A stretch of 64,000 nucleotides of DNA from assembly GCF_902499115.1 (NCBI RefSeq), contig NZ_CABVPN010000020.1, positions 89,036-153,035 of the forward strand. The letters run 5' to 3'. This document shows positions 7,754 to 16,215 of the stretch, piece after piece. The notes beneath the pieces are model-generated. The model did not search any database. It had not been told where the DNA came from and saw nothing but the letters and a program-made list of their open reading frames with translations. Both the position numbers and the translations under genes were made by a program. Source of the stretch: Burkholderia diffusa (GTDB taxonomy: Bacteria; Pseudomonadota; Gammaproteobacteria; Burkholderiales; Burkholderiaceae). How positions within the stretch are numbered: the first letter of the stretch is position 1; each line of letters begins with the position of its first letter.

Positions 7754-9724
7754 TCAGTCCGGCTCGACCCACGCGGCGACGTCGACCGCGCCGAGTTCGG
7801 GGCCGCCGAGCACGAAGCGCGCACGGTCCGGCGCCGGCAGCGTGCATGGCGCGTCGCCATAGTTGAGCGCGAACACGAGACGCCCGCGCCGGCGCAAGCG
7901 CACGCCATCCGGCAACGCGCGGACCGGCAGTCCGGCGTCGCGCGCGCAGCGGGCGACGATCGCACGCAACAGCGCGTGGTCGAAGCAGGCGGTCGCCATC
8001 GTCACGCGGCCGCGCCGCACGAGCGCGGGCACGCCGTCGTCGCAGGCAGCAAGCACGTCGATGCCGGTCGCCGATTCCATATCGACGTGATCGCGCCATT
8101 TCAGCGCATGGCCATCGACGCCGTCGAACGCGACGCGCGGTGTGAGCGACGGCCGCAGCGACTCGACCTGGCCGATTCGCACCGGCAGCACGTTGCGCAG
8201 CTTGCCAGGTGCGAGGCCCGGCGCGATTGCGAATTCCGCCGTGCGCGAGCCCGTGCGCGGCCCGAACAGCCAGTGCGCGTCTCCGCACGCCGCCTGCTCG
8301 ACGACACGATCCGGCACAACCGGCAGCGTCGGCGCGACGACGAGTGCATAACGCGACACGTCGGCGTCGGCCGCGACGATGTCGACGTCGAGCCCCAGTT
8401 CGCGCAACGCGCGATACCAGTCGAACGCGTGCTGCTGGTAGTCGAAGTCGGCGCCGTGCGGCTGGATCCGGATCATCCAGTCGGCCGCGTAATCGAACAG
8501 CAGCGCGACGCGTGCGGGCTCGTGCGTGCCGGTGACGAGCCCGATATCCAGCGCGGCCAGTTCGCGTGCGACGCGCGCCACTTCGCGGCCGCCGGGCGAC
8601 AACTGGTCGTCCGGCGCATTCAGCCCCGAGTGCAGTTGCTCCTGTGCATGCGGATACTGTCGCCAGCGGAAATACGACACGAGTTCCGCGCCATGCGCGA
8701 ACGCTTCCCACGTCCACAACCGCACCGCGCCGGCATGCGGCACCGGGTTGTACGGCCCCCAGTTCACGGGCCCCGCCTGTTGCTCCATCACCCACATCCG
8801 CCCGTTGCCGACGCCGCGATACAGGTCATGCGAGAACGCCGACACGTCCGGGTGCCCAGTACGTGCCCAGCGTCGCTTGTCCGCTTCGTCGAGCGGCAGC
8901 ACTTCGGTACGCGGCACCGGGTAGCTGTCCCACGCGGCGACGTCGAGGCCGCCATGCGCAAACGCATAGTGATCAAACTCGGTAAAAAAGCCCATGAAGT
9001 TGTGCAGCACGTCGCGGCCCGGCGCGTGCGGACGGATCGCATCGACCTGCACGGCGTGGAACCGCGCGACCTCGTCCGACTGATAGCGACGGAAGTCGAG
9101 CAGATGCGCGGGATTCGCATCGGTCGGCGTATGGTGCGGCAGTTCGATCTCGTCGAAACCGCGATACTCCATGCTCCAGAATACGTTGCCCCACGCGCGG
9201 TTCAGCGCGCCGATGTCGCCGTAGCGCACCGCGAGCCACGCGCGAAAGCCTTCGAGCGCCGCGCGCGTATAGCTCGGCAGCGTGTTGTGACAGCCGAGCT
9301 CGTTGTCGGTCTGCCATGCGATGACCGCCGGATGCGCACCGTAGCGTCGTGCCATCGCGTCCGCGATGCGCACGCAGTGCTCGCGATACACGAGGTTCGC
9401 GATGTCGTAATGGCGGCGCGAACCGAACTGCCACACCGCGCCGTCCGCGCCGACGGGCAGGATCTCCGGATGGCGATCGACGAGCCACTTCGGCGGCGCG
9501 GCGGTCGGCGAGCCGAGGACGATCTTCAGCTGCTGGCTGGCGAGCGTGTCGATCGCTTCGTCGAGCCACGCCCAGTCGTAGCGGCCCGGCTCCGGCTCCA
9601 TCCGGCTCCACGCGAATTCGGCGATCCGCACGCGGGTCAGGCCCAGTTCGGCCATCCGCCGCGCATCGCGGGCCCATTGTTCGCGCGGCCAGTGTTCGGG
9701 GTAATAGCAAACGCCGAGGTGCAT
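7754..9724 (-). CDS. ganA: GH42 beta-galactosidase
   Basis: Cytoplasmic 656-residue enzyme that splits imported galacto-oligosaccharides to galactose. The N-terminus (MHLGVCYYPEHWPREQW) has no signal peptide. GH42 landmarks are WQTDNELGCH with acid/base Glu142 and WVMEQQAG with nucleophile Glu314; length and the C-terminal trimerisation and beta-sandwich regions fit the family. GH42 members in galactan loci, such as B. subtilis GanA, prefer short beta-1,4-galactosides. It sits between the ganQ permease and the MFS gene on the same strand with short gaps, so all are likely one transcript. Confidence 0.92.
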   Translation of the reverse strand: MHLGVCYYPEHWPREQWARDARRMAELGLTRVRIAEFAWSRMEPEPGRYDWAWLDEAIDTLASQQLKIVLGSPTAAPPKWLVDRHPEILPVGADGAVWQFGSRRHYDIANLVYREHCVRIADAMARRYGAHPAVIAWQTDNELGCHNTLPSYTRAALEGFRAWLAVRYGDIGALNRAWGNVFWSMEYRGFDEIELPHHTPTDANPAHLLDFRRYQSDEVARFHAVQVDAIRPHAPGRDVLHNFMGFFTEFDHYAFAHGGLDVAAWDSYPVPRTEVLPLDEADKRRWARTGHPDVSAFSHDLYRGVGNGRMWVMEQQAGPVNWGPYNPVPHAGAVRLWTWEAFAHGAELVSYFRWRQYPHAQEQLHSGLNAPDDQLSPGGREVARVARELAALDIGLVTGTHEPARVALLFDYAADWMIRIQPHGADFDYQQHAFDWYRALRELGLDVDIVAADADVSRYALVVAPTLPVVPDRVVEQAACGDAHWLFGPRTGSRTAEFAIAPGLAPGKLRNVLPVRIGQVESLRPSLTPRVAFDGVDGHALKWRDHVDMESATGIDVLAACDDGVPALVRRGRVTMATACFDHALLRAIVARCARDAGLPVRALPDGVRLRRRGRLVFALNYGDAPCTLPAPDRARFVLGGPELGAVDVAAWVEPD

Positions 9725-9760
9725 CGTGGGTTCCTTGCAGAAGAAAATGGATGTGACGGA

Positions 9761-10612
9761 TCAGCCTTTCGTCGCGCCGAACGTGAGCCCCGCGACGAAG
9801 TGCTTCTGCATCGCAAAGAACATCAGCACCGACGGCAGCGCGGCGAGCACCGAGCCGGCCGACACGATGTTCCAGGCGGTCGTCCACTGCCCCTTCAGCG
9901 CGGCGACGCCGACCGTGATCGGCGCGGCGTCGTCGCCTTGCGTGAGGCACAGCGCCCAGAAGTAGTCGTTCCACACGAACGTGAACACGAGGATCGCGAG
10001 GGCGGCGAGCGCCGGCCGCACGAGCGGCAGCACGACGCGCCAGTAGATCGCCCACTCGGACGCGCCTTCGACGCGCGCGGCCTCGATCAGCTCGAACGGC
10101 AGCTCGCGGATGAAGTTGCGCAGGAACAGCGTGCAGAAGCCGGTCTGGAACGCGGTATGAAACAGCACGAGCGCCCACACGGTGTTGTAGAGGCCGACGC
10201 CGAGCATGATCTGTCGCACCGGGATCATCAGGATCTGGATCGGCACGAAGTTGCCGGCGACGAACAGCCCGAGCAGCACGAGATTGCCGCGGAACCGGTA
10301 GTTCGCGAGCGCGTGCCCCGCGAGCGACGCGAGCAGGATCGATGCGGCGACGGACGGCACCGTGATCAGGATGCTGTTCGAGAAGTAATGCAGCATCGGC
10401 GTCTGCGTGAGCGCGGCGCCGTAGTTGTCGAGCAGCGCGAACTGCTTCGGCCAGTCCCAGTAATGACCGGCCATGATCTCGTCGGTCGAGCGGACCGACG
10501 TGACGAGCACCGCGAGCAGCGGCACGAGCCACAGCGCGAGCGCGCACGGCAGCGACAGCCGGTACAGCCAGCGGGCGGGACGTCCCCAGCGGGACACGGG
10601 CATCGGATACAT
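9761..10612 (-). CDS. ganQ: ABC sugar transporter permease, MalG/GanQ type
   Basis: Inner-membrane permease of 283 residues with six predicted helices. The EAA loop for ATPase contact is EAARVEGASEWAIYWRVVLPL near residue 195, and the C-terminus VAGLTFGATKG matches the MalG-type subfamily. The start at 10612 is preceded by AAGGAT at a suitable distance. It lies 11 bp after ganP, so the two permeases are made together and should form a heterodimer. Substrate is inferred as galacto-oligosaccharide from the flanking galactanase and beta-galactosidase. Confidence 0.88.
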   Translation of the reverse strand: MYPMPVSRWGRPARWLYRLSLPCALALWLVPLLAVLVTSVRSTDEIMAGHYWDWPKQFALLDNYGAALTQTPMLHYFSNSILITVPSVAASILLASLAGHALANYRFRGNLVLLGLFVAGNFVPIQILMIPVRQIMLGVGLYNTVWALVLFHTAFQTGFCTLFLRNFIRELPFELIEAARVEGASEWAIYWRVVLPLVRPALAALAILVFTFVWNDYFWALCLTQGDDAAPITVGVAALKGQWTTAWNIVSAGSVLAALPSVLMFFAMQKHFVAGLTFGATKG

Positions 10613-10623
10613 TTTCGTGATCC

Positions 10624-11541
10624 TTATGATTCGACGCGCACCAGCTTGCGTAGCTGCCACACGATATAGACGAGCATGATCGCGAACAGCACGACCGCGA
10701 TCGCGGCCGAATAGCCTTCGCGGTAGTACTTGATCGCCTGGTCGACCATGAAGTACGCGAGCACGGTCGAGCTGTCGAACGGGCCGCCGCCCGTCATCAC
10801 GGAGATCAGGTCGAAGCTGCGCAGCGCGCCGATCACGGTCAGCACCACCGCCATGAAGGTCGCGGGCCGCAGCTGCGGCAGGATCACGTGCCACAGCAGC
10901 GTGAAGCCGCGCGCGCCTTCCATGCGCGCCGCCTCGACGATCTCGCCGTTGATGCCCGTGAGCCCGGTCAGATAGAGGATCATGCAGAACGGAATCTGCG
11001 GCCACAGCGCGGCGGCAATCACGCCGAAGGTCGCATAACGCGGATCGCCGAGCACCGGGATCCCATGCCCGACGATCAGCTTCAGCAGCCCGAACGTCGG
11101 GTCGTAGAACCACGAGAACACCAGGCCGACGACGACGCCCGGCAACACGAACGGCGCGAAGAACAGCGACTTCACGAGCCGGATCCCGAACACGTTCTGG
11201 TTCAGGTACAGCGCGAGCGCAAGGCCGAGCGGCGGTGCGGCGAGGAACAGCACGAGCCACAGCACGTTGTTCTTCAGCGCGACGTAGAACGTGTCGGACT
11301 GCAGCAGCTCGCGGTAGTTGTCGAGCCCCGCGTACGTCATCGGCGTCATCCCGTCCCAGTGATGGAAGCTCAGCCAGATGCTGCTGACGATCGGATACAG
11401 CACGAACACGGTGAAGAGCGCGAAACCCGGCAGCACGAACAGCAGGGCCGCGCGGTTGCGCCGGCGCGCCAGCGACGCACGCGCATGCCGCCGCGGGCCG
11501 GCTGCGCGGCGTGCGGTGCTTTCGGACAGGCTGGTTGACAT
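10624..11541 (-). CDS. ganP: ABC sugar transporter permease, MalF/GanP type
   Basis: Inner-membrane permease of 305 residues. An arginine-rich cytoplasmic N-terminus precedes the first helix (LLFVLPGFALFTVFVLYPIV), then DNYRELLQSDTFYVALKNN, typical of UgpA/MalF-like permeases. The EAA loop is EAARMEGARGFTLLWHVILPQ near residue 210. The start at 11541 is chosen because it precedes the usual short basic tail; the frame is open further upstream without family similarity. It pairs with ganQ and follows the binding protein gene. Confidence 0.88.
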   Translation of the reverse strand: MSTSLSESTARRAAGPRRHARASLARRRNRAALLFVLPGFALFTVFVLYPIVSSIWLSFHHWDGMTPMTYAGLDNYRELLQSDTFYVALKNNVLWLVLFLAAPPLGLALALYLNQNVFGIRLVKSLFFAPFVLPGVVVGLVFSWFYDPTFGLLKLIVGHGIPVLGDPRYATFGVIAAALWPQIPFCMILYLTGLTGINGEIVEAARMEGARGFTLLWHVILPQLRPATFMAVVLTVIGALRSFDLISVMTGGGPFDSSTVLAYFMVDQAIKYYREGYSAAIAVVLFAIMLVYIVWQLRKLVRVES

Positions 11542-11638
11542 GAGATAACCTTCGACGAGACGGACGTAACTGACGAAACGGACGCGACGGCGGCAACGAC
11601 GCACCGGGCCGGCGTGGCCGGCCCGGCCGCGCGGCGCG

Positions 11639-12877
11639 TTACTTCCGGTAGATGCGCTTGCGTGTCTGCTCGAGGCGCTGCAGGATCGCATCGAGCTGCG
11701 TCGGGTCGGACAGGAACTGCTGCATCGCCTTCATCCCCTCGTCCGCCATTTCCTTCGTCATGTCGCGGTCGTAGAACTGCGCGATGCCGCCCGGCGTGGT
11801 CGCGAGCGTGCGGAAGCCGATCTTCGAGATCGGGTCCTGCGGCTCGGGCGCCTTGTTGTTCGACGGCAGTTGCCCCATCCCCTTCGCGAACTCACCGTTG
11901 ACCACCGGTTGCCCCATGAACGCGAGCAGGCGACGCGCATCCGCCTTGTTGCGCGCCTTCGCCGGCACGATCATCACGTTGACCGGGCCGTCCTCGGCAA
12001 GCGGCACCGACGCGTCGATCACCGGGAAGCGGAAGAAACTGATCGGGTTGCGCGTCGCGCTCAAGAGACCCGCCGAATACCAGGTGCCCATCAGCGTCAT
12101 CGCGGCCTGGCCGTTGACGATCAGCGGGCTCAGCGAATCGACATCGTAGGACAGTGCGTTGTCGATGAAATACTTGTCGTCGATCAGCTTCTTCCATGCC
12201 GCGTACACGGCCCGCACGCGCGGATCGGTGTAGGCGACGTCGCCGGCCATCAGCTTCTGGTGGAATGCGTAGCCGTTGATCCGCAAGTCGAGGTAGTCGA
12301 ACCACGCGGCCAGCGTCCAAGCATCGCGCGCGGCCACCGCGATCGGCGCGATACCGGCCGCCTTCAGCTTGCGGCACGCATCCAGAAACTGCGCCCAATC
12401 GGCCGGCTCACCGTGAATGCCGGCCTTCTCGAACAGGTCCTTGCGGTAGAAGAGGCCATACGCGTCATAGCCGAGCGGCAAACTGTAAAGCTTGCCGCCG
12501 TAGGTCGACGACTGCTTGACGGCCGCATACGTGTCGTTCCAGCCGTTCTTCTGCCAGTCCGCGCTCAGGTCCTCGATCAGCCCGCGCTTCGCGAAATACG
12601 CGAGCCGCTCGCCGTTGTTCCAGCTCAGCACGTCGGGCGGATCGGTCGCGAGCCAGCCGGACATCTGCACCTTGTACGCCTCCTCGCCGACGTAGCTGAC
12701 CTTCAGGTCGACGTCCGGATTCGCCTTGTGGAACTGGTCGAACACGGCTTGCCACGTCGCGCGCTGGTTGCCGCGCGCGGCGACGTTCACCTTGAGCGTG
12801 CCCGCGTCGGCCGTCCCCGCCGCGAACGCGGCGGCAGTCGTCAGGGCAAGCAGCAGTCGGCTCGCACGAAGTTTCAT
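11639..12877 (-). CDS. ganS: Periplasmic sugar-binding protein of the galactan ABC transporter
   Basis: Family 1 extracellular solute-binding protein of 412 residues. Signal peptide MKLRASRLLLALTTAAAFA is followed by a likely cut after GTADA. The mature protein has the maltose-binding-protein-like blocks QAVFDQFHKANPDVDL, DVLSWNNGERLAYFAKRGL and YDAYGLFYRKDLFEKAGI. It should capture galacto-oligosaccharides released by GanB and deliver them to GanPQ. Expected by far the most abundant product of the operon; the gaps to its neighbours (about 60 and 100 bp) are larger than elsewhere in the operon. Confidence 0.9.
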   Translation of the reverse strand: MKLRASRLLLALTTAAAFAAGTADAGTLKVNVAARGNQRATWQAVFDQFHKANPDVDLKVSYVGEEAYKVQMSGWLATDPPDVLSWNNGERLAYFAKRGLIEDLSADWQKNGWNDTYAAVKQSSTYGGKLYSLPLGYDAYGLFYRKDLFEKAGIHGEPADWAQFLDACRKLKAAGIAPIAVAARDAWTLAAWFDYLDLRINGYAFHQKLMAGDVAYTDPRVRAVYAAWKKLIDDKYFIDNALSYDVDSLSPLIVNGQAAMTLMGTWYSAGLLSATRNPISFFRFPVIDASVPLAEDGPVNVMIVPAKARNKADARRLLAFMGQPVVNGEFAKGMGQLPSNNKAPEPQDPISKIGFRTLATTPGGIAQFYDRDMTKEMADEGMKAMQQFLSDPTQLDAILQRLEQTRKRIYRK

Positions 12878-12940
12878 CGTTGTCTCCTGGTATTGGTGTG
12901 ATAGGTGCCGCGTCGCGCGCGGCGGGTCGGCATTGCGCCG

Positions 12941-14095
12941 CTATGCGAACGCCGCTTCGGCGTAAATGGCCGGCAACGCGATGCCGGCCTCGTCGAACAG
13001 GTGACAGCGCGACGGCGGCACGTGGAACGCATGCCGCTCGCCGCGCCGCATCGCGGCCTGGCCGGGCAGTTTCGCGAGCAGCGGCATGCCGCAGGGCTGG
13101 TCGAGATGCACGTAGGCGGCTTCGCCGAGTTGCTCGACGAGCGCGATGTCGCGGATGATCGTGGGCGGGTCGGCATCGCCCGACGCGGCGACCGTCAGAT
13201 GCTCGGGACGAATCCCGAGCGTCACGCGCGCGCCGCTGCCGATGTGGCGCGGCAGCGGGCGATCGCGCAACGTCAGCGTTTCGCCCGTGCCCTCGAGCCG
13301 CAGCCGGCAGCCATGCGCATCGGCTGCGTCGACGACCGCCGGCAGGAAGTTCATCCGCGGCGAGCCGATAAAGCCCGCGACGAAACGGTTGGCCGGCCGG
13401 TGATACAGCTCGAGCGGCGCGCCGGCCTGCGCGATGCTGCCGAAGCGTGCGACGTCGTCGCCCGCGTGCAGCAGCACGATCCGGTCGGCAAGCGTCATCG
13501 CCTCGATCTGGTCATGCGTCACGTAGACGGAACTCGATTGCGTGAAGCGTGCATGCAGGCGGGCGATTTCGACGCGCGTCTGGCCGCGCAGCGTCGCGTC
13601 GAGATTCGACAGCGGCTCGTCGAACAGGAACACACGCGGCTCGCGCACGATCGCGCGGCCGATCGCGACGCGCTGCCGCTGGCCGCCGGACAACGCCTTC
13701 GGCTTGCGATCGAGCAGCGCATCGAGTTGCAGGACACGCGCGGCCTCGGTCACGCGGCGCCGGATCTCGTCCTTCGGCGTGCCGGCGATGCGCAGGCCGA
13801 AACCGATGTTGTCGAACACGGTCATGTGCGGAAACAGCGCATAGCTCTGGAACACCATCGCGACACCGCGCTCGGCGGGCGGCGTGTCGTTCATGCGCGC
13901 GCCGCCGATCCGCAACTCGCCTTCGGTCACGTCTTCGAGCCCGGCGATCATCCGCAACAGCGTGGACTTGCCACAACCCGACGGACCGAGAAACACGCAG
14001 AACTCGTGCGACGCGATCTCGAGGTTCACGTCGCGCAGCACCGGCGCATGGTCGCCGTAGCGCTTCGAGACGTCCTTCAATGAAATGGCGGTCAT
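12941..14095 (-). CDS. ABC transporter ATPase, MsmK/UgpC/MalK type
   Basis: Cytoplasmic ATPase of 384 residues that powers GanPQ. It shows Walker A GPSGCGKST near residues 37-45, signature LSGGQRQRVAIGRA, Walker B VFLFDEPLSNLD and the switch VYVTHDQIEAMTLADRI, followed by a C-terminal TOBE regulatory domain from about residue 240. In B. subtilis the galactan importer borrows a shared ATPase (MsmX); here a dedicated gene heads the operon. Its start lies 39 bp from the palindromic operator at 14134-14151, so the whole operon is probably controlled there. Confidence 0.92.
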   Translation of the reverse strand: MTAISLKDVSKRYGDHAPVLRDVNLEIASHEFCVFLGPSGCGKSTLLRMIAGLEDVTEGELRIGGARMNDTPPAERGVAMVFQSYALFPHMTVFDNIGFGLRIAGTPKDEIRRRVTEAARVLQLDALLDRKPKALSGGQRQRVAIGRAIVREPRVFLFDEPLSNLDATLRGQTRVEIARLHARFTQSSSVYVTHDQIEAMTLADRIVLLHAGDDVARFGSIAQAGAPLELYHRPANRFVAGFIGSPRMNFLPAVVDAADAHGCRLRLEGTGETLTLRDRPLPRHIGSGARVTLGIRPEHLTVAASGDADPPTIIRDIALVEQLGEAAYVHLDQPCGMPLLAKLPGQAAMRRGERHAFHVPPSRCHLFDEAGIALPAIYAEAAFA

Positions 14096-14133
14096 CGCGC
14101 TCTCCTCTCCTGGTCAGGCGCTTCGGGACGCGA

Positions 14134-14151
14134 AATTTAACCGCTTAAATT
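14134..14151. promoter_or_regulatory. Putative GanR operator in the divergent ganR/transporter gap
   Basis: AATTTAA and TTAAATT are perfect 7-bp arms around CCGC, 39 bp upstream of the ATPase start and about 180 bp upstream of the regulator start. The site matches the palindrome before ganB. Its place suggests repression of the leftward transport operon by blocking polymerase, and perhaps autoregulation of the regulator. Confidence 0.78.
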
Positions 14152-14329
14152 CCGGTGGTGCGATTCGCCCTGTTCGCCGTACCATGTCGTCTCCTTGATC
14201 TGATGTGTCGAGAAATTAGCGTATCGCTTGTCCTTGTGCAACTTGTGGGACGCACTCCCAGAATATGAGCAGACACTCCCTCGCTTCCCTTCCCTCGTGC
14301 AGCATTGCCCGCCCGGCCCGAGGCCGTGC

Positions 14330-15343
14330 ATGGTGACGCTCGCGCAAGTCGCGCGGCGCGCGAACGTCACCGCGGCGACCGTCTCGAACGTGCTGCGCAA
14401 TCCGCAGAAGGTGAAGCCGGCGACCGTCGAGCGCGTGATGGCGGCGATCCGCGAGCTCGGCTATCGGCCTAACCTGACCGCGCGGGCACTGGCCGAGGGC
14501 CGCACGTCCACGCTTGCGTTGATGCTGTCGAACATCACGAACCCGTTCTATCCGGAATTCGTGCTGGCCGCCGAGCGCGAGGCGCGCAAGCGCGGCCATT
14601 ACCTGCTGGTGTCGAATACCGACGACGATCCGGCGATCACGCGCAACTACCTCGAGCGGATCGCCGGCACGCTTGCCGCCGGCGCGATCGTGATGAACAC
14701 CGACCTCGCGGAAGCCGAACTCGCCGACATCGCACGCCACGGCGCGTCAATCGTGCTGTGCATGTGGGAGCACGTGCATGCGTCACGCACGCTGCCGTGC
14801 GTCACCGTCGATTTCGCGACGGCGGGCGCGCTGGCAGCCGCGCATCTGTCCGGGCTGCGGCATCGCGCGTTCGGCGCGCTCGTCGGCAAGGGCTCGGGCG
14901 GTCCGCAATCGGTGCGCTTGCGCGGGTTCGCGGACGAACTCGCGGCATGCGGCCATCCGGCGGAGGCGCTGACGACGGTGTCGGCTCACGATTCGATCGA
15001 AGGTGGCTACGAAGCGGCCGCTGCGCTGCTGCGGGAGAAGCCGGGCCTCACCGCGCTGTTCGCGACCAATGACCTGATGGCGATCGGCGCGATGCAGGCA
15101 GCCGCCGATCTCGGGCTGCGCGTGCCGGCCGATCTGTCGGTGGTCGGCATGACCGATATCCAACTCGCCCACCAGTTCCGCCCCGCGCTGACGACGGTGC
15201 GGTTTCCGACGTCGCAGATCGCCGCGCGGGCGATCGCGCTGACGCTCGACATGATCGACGGCGTCGAGCCGGCTGCCGCCGTGCATACGATCGGGGCGCC
15301 GGAGCTCGTGGTGCGGGAATCGACGGGGGTGGCGCGGGGTTGA
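14330..15343 (+). CDS. ganR: LacI-family regulator of the galactan genes
   Basis: 337-residue LacI/GalR repressor. It begins MVTLAQVARRANVTAATVSN, a canonical helix-turn-helix, followed by the hinge NLTARALAEGRTSTLALMLS and the sugar-binding core (NPFYPEFVLAAEREARKRGH, ALFATNDLMAIGAMQAAADL, SVVGMTDIQLAHQFRPALTT). The frame is open to 14228 but the LacI domain requires a start at 14330. Divergent from the ABC operon. Galactobiose or galactose as inducer is inferred from the locus. Confidence 0.88.
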   Translation: MVTLAQVARRANVTAATVSNVLRNPQKVKPATVERVMAAIRELGYRPNLTARALAEGRTSTLALMLSNITNPFYPEFVLAAEREARKRGHYLLVSNTDDDPAITRNYLERIAGTLAAGAIVMNTDLAEAELADIARHGASIVLCMWEHVHASRTLPCVTVDFATAGALAAAHLSGLRHRAFGALVGKGSGGPQSVRLRGFADELAACGHPAEALTTVSAHDSIEGGYEAAAALLREKPGLTALFATNDLMAIGAMQAAADLGLRVPADLSVVGMTDIQLAHQFRPALTTVRFPTSQIAARAIALTLDMIDGVEPAAAVHTIGAPELVVRESTGVARG

Positions 15344-15348
15344 CGCAC

Positions 15349-15376
15349 GGAGCGCGCTGCGTCGACGTCGCGCTCC
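15349..15376 (+). terminator. Hairpin after ganR
   Basis: GGAGCGCG at 15349-15356 and CGCGCTCC at 15369-15376 form a perfect 8-bp stem five bases after the ganR stop, with a 12-nt loop. No U tract follows. Confidence 0.5.
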
Positions 15377-15428
15377 GGCCGGCCGTTCACGCATTCGCGT
15401 GTCAGCGTAAATGGCTACCCCTCCGCGC

Positions 15429-15527
15429 TCAGAACTGCCACGACAGGTTGCCGTACGGCGCATGGTCGCTGACGTTGCCGGGATCCACCGATTGTGCGAG
15501 CGGGTGACGCCAAGCCGGCCGCCCGTC
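15429..15527 (-). pseudogene. C-terminal scrap ending in an outer-membrane-like Phe
   Basis: About 32 in-frame codons end ...APYGNLSWQF and a stop, with no start and an in-frame stop just upstream (15549-15551). A final aromatic residue after alternating polar and hydrophobic residues fits the last strand of an outer-membrane barrel. It is in the same frame as the porin scrap immediately upstream but follows that scrap's own stop codon. The parent family is not recognised. Confidence 0.3.
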
Positions 15528-15548
15528 CCGTCTTCGATTCCGATCCGG

Positions 15549-15635
15549 TCAGAACTCGTGCCGAATCCCCGCATGCACCATCCTCTGCCTCGACGGCGAC
15601 GGCAGATCAGCTGCCCCCGGCACATATGCCCGATC
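15549..15635 (-). pseudogene. Porin C-terminal fragment
   Basis: 28 codons ending QRMVHAGIRHEF and a stop match the last strand of Burkholderia/Bordetella-type general porins, which end in a conserved VGIRHRF-like sequence. Everything upstream of about 15635 is missing and is replaced by a LysR fragment on the other strand, so this is a deletion scar and not a gene. Confidence 0.6.
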
Positions 15636-15636
15636 G

Positions 15637-15801
15637 AGCGACGAGCCGAGCGAACTCGGCATCGTCACGCGCCGCAGCAGCACGCTGAGCGGCGCCGCGC
15701 GCTGCTTCATCGACCGCCTGCTGCCGATGATCCGCCGGCATGCGCGGTCGGCGCGCAACGAGGATCTTGCGCTGTTCCGCACGCTCACGCTGCTGATCTG
15801 A
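15637..15801 (+). pseudogene. LysR-type regulator C-terminal fragment
   Basis: About 54 codons reading DEPSELGIVTRRSSTLSGAA, then CFIDRLLPMIRRHARSARNE, ending LALFRTLTLLI and a stop. ELGIVTRR-x-x-x-LS-x-AA-x-x-F is typical of the C-terminal end of LysR effector domains. No start or DNA-binding domain is present; the fragment begins where the oppositely oriented porin fragment ends. Confidence 0.6.
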
Positions 15802-15848
15802 CGGTGTGCCCGGCAGCGATTCCGTATACCTCCGCGCCACATTGTTCT

Positions 15849-15865
15849 ATACTGCCCCCCAGTAT
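15849..15865 (+). promoter_or_regulatory. FrmR-type operator
   Basis: ATACTG and CAGTAT are perfect inverted arms around five C residues, 20 bp before the frmR start. CsoR/RcnR/FrmR family repressors bind short inverted A/T-flanked C or G tracts of this shape, so the site probably mediates formaldehyde-responsive autorepression of frmR-frmA. Confidence 0.75.
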
Positions 15866-15884
15866 CCGGAAACCCACAGATCCC

Positions 15885-16160
15885 ATGCCGCATTCCCCCG
15901 AAGAAAAGAAACGCGTCCTGACCCGCGTGCGCCGTGTTCGCGGGCAACTGAATGCGCTCGAGCAAGCGCTTGAGGAGGGCGCGGACTGTGGCCCGATACT
16001 TCAGCAACTGGCTGCCATTCGCGGCGCGATCAATGGCGTGATGGCCGGCGTGCTCGAAAGCCATTTGCGCGAGGAATTCACCCAGCTCGCGGACGCATCG
16101 CGCCCCGCTTCCGGGTCGATCGACGATATCGTGACCCTCGTTCGGTCCTACTTGCGCTGA
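15885..16160 (+). CDS. frmR: FrmR-family formaldehyde-responsive repressor
   Basis: 91-residue all-helical protein of the CsoR/RcnR/FrmR family: EEKKRVLTRVRRVRGQLNAL at the N-terminus, Cys35 in the conserved position (EGADCGPILQQLAAIRGAIN) and ESHLREEF with the family His. In FrmR the Pro2 amine and Cys35 are crosslinked by formaldehyde, releasing DNA; Pro2 and Cys35 are both present here. Separated from frmA by 55 bp in the same direction and preceded by an evident operator. Confidence 0.93.
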   Translation: MPHSPEEKKRVLTRVRRVRGQLNALEQALEEGADCGPILQQLAAIRGAINGVMAGVLESHLREEFTQLADASRPASGSIDDIVTLVRSYLR

Positions 16161-16215
16161 CCGGTGCGGAATCGTCGACCTATCGATCCATTCGATGATT
16201 TTTTAAAGGATTGCC

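Noticed and set aside
7169..10669. An 1166-codon open frame on the plus strand opposite ganA and ganQ
   Set aside because: Composition is dominated by Arg, Ala, His and Asp as expected for the antisense of GC-rich genes, with no domain; the minus-strand genes are well supported.
14228..14329. Upstream 34-codon extension of ganR
   Set aside because: LacI proteins begin at the helix-turn-helix; the extension is not conserved in type and contains unlike residues.
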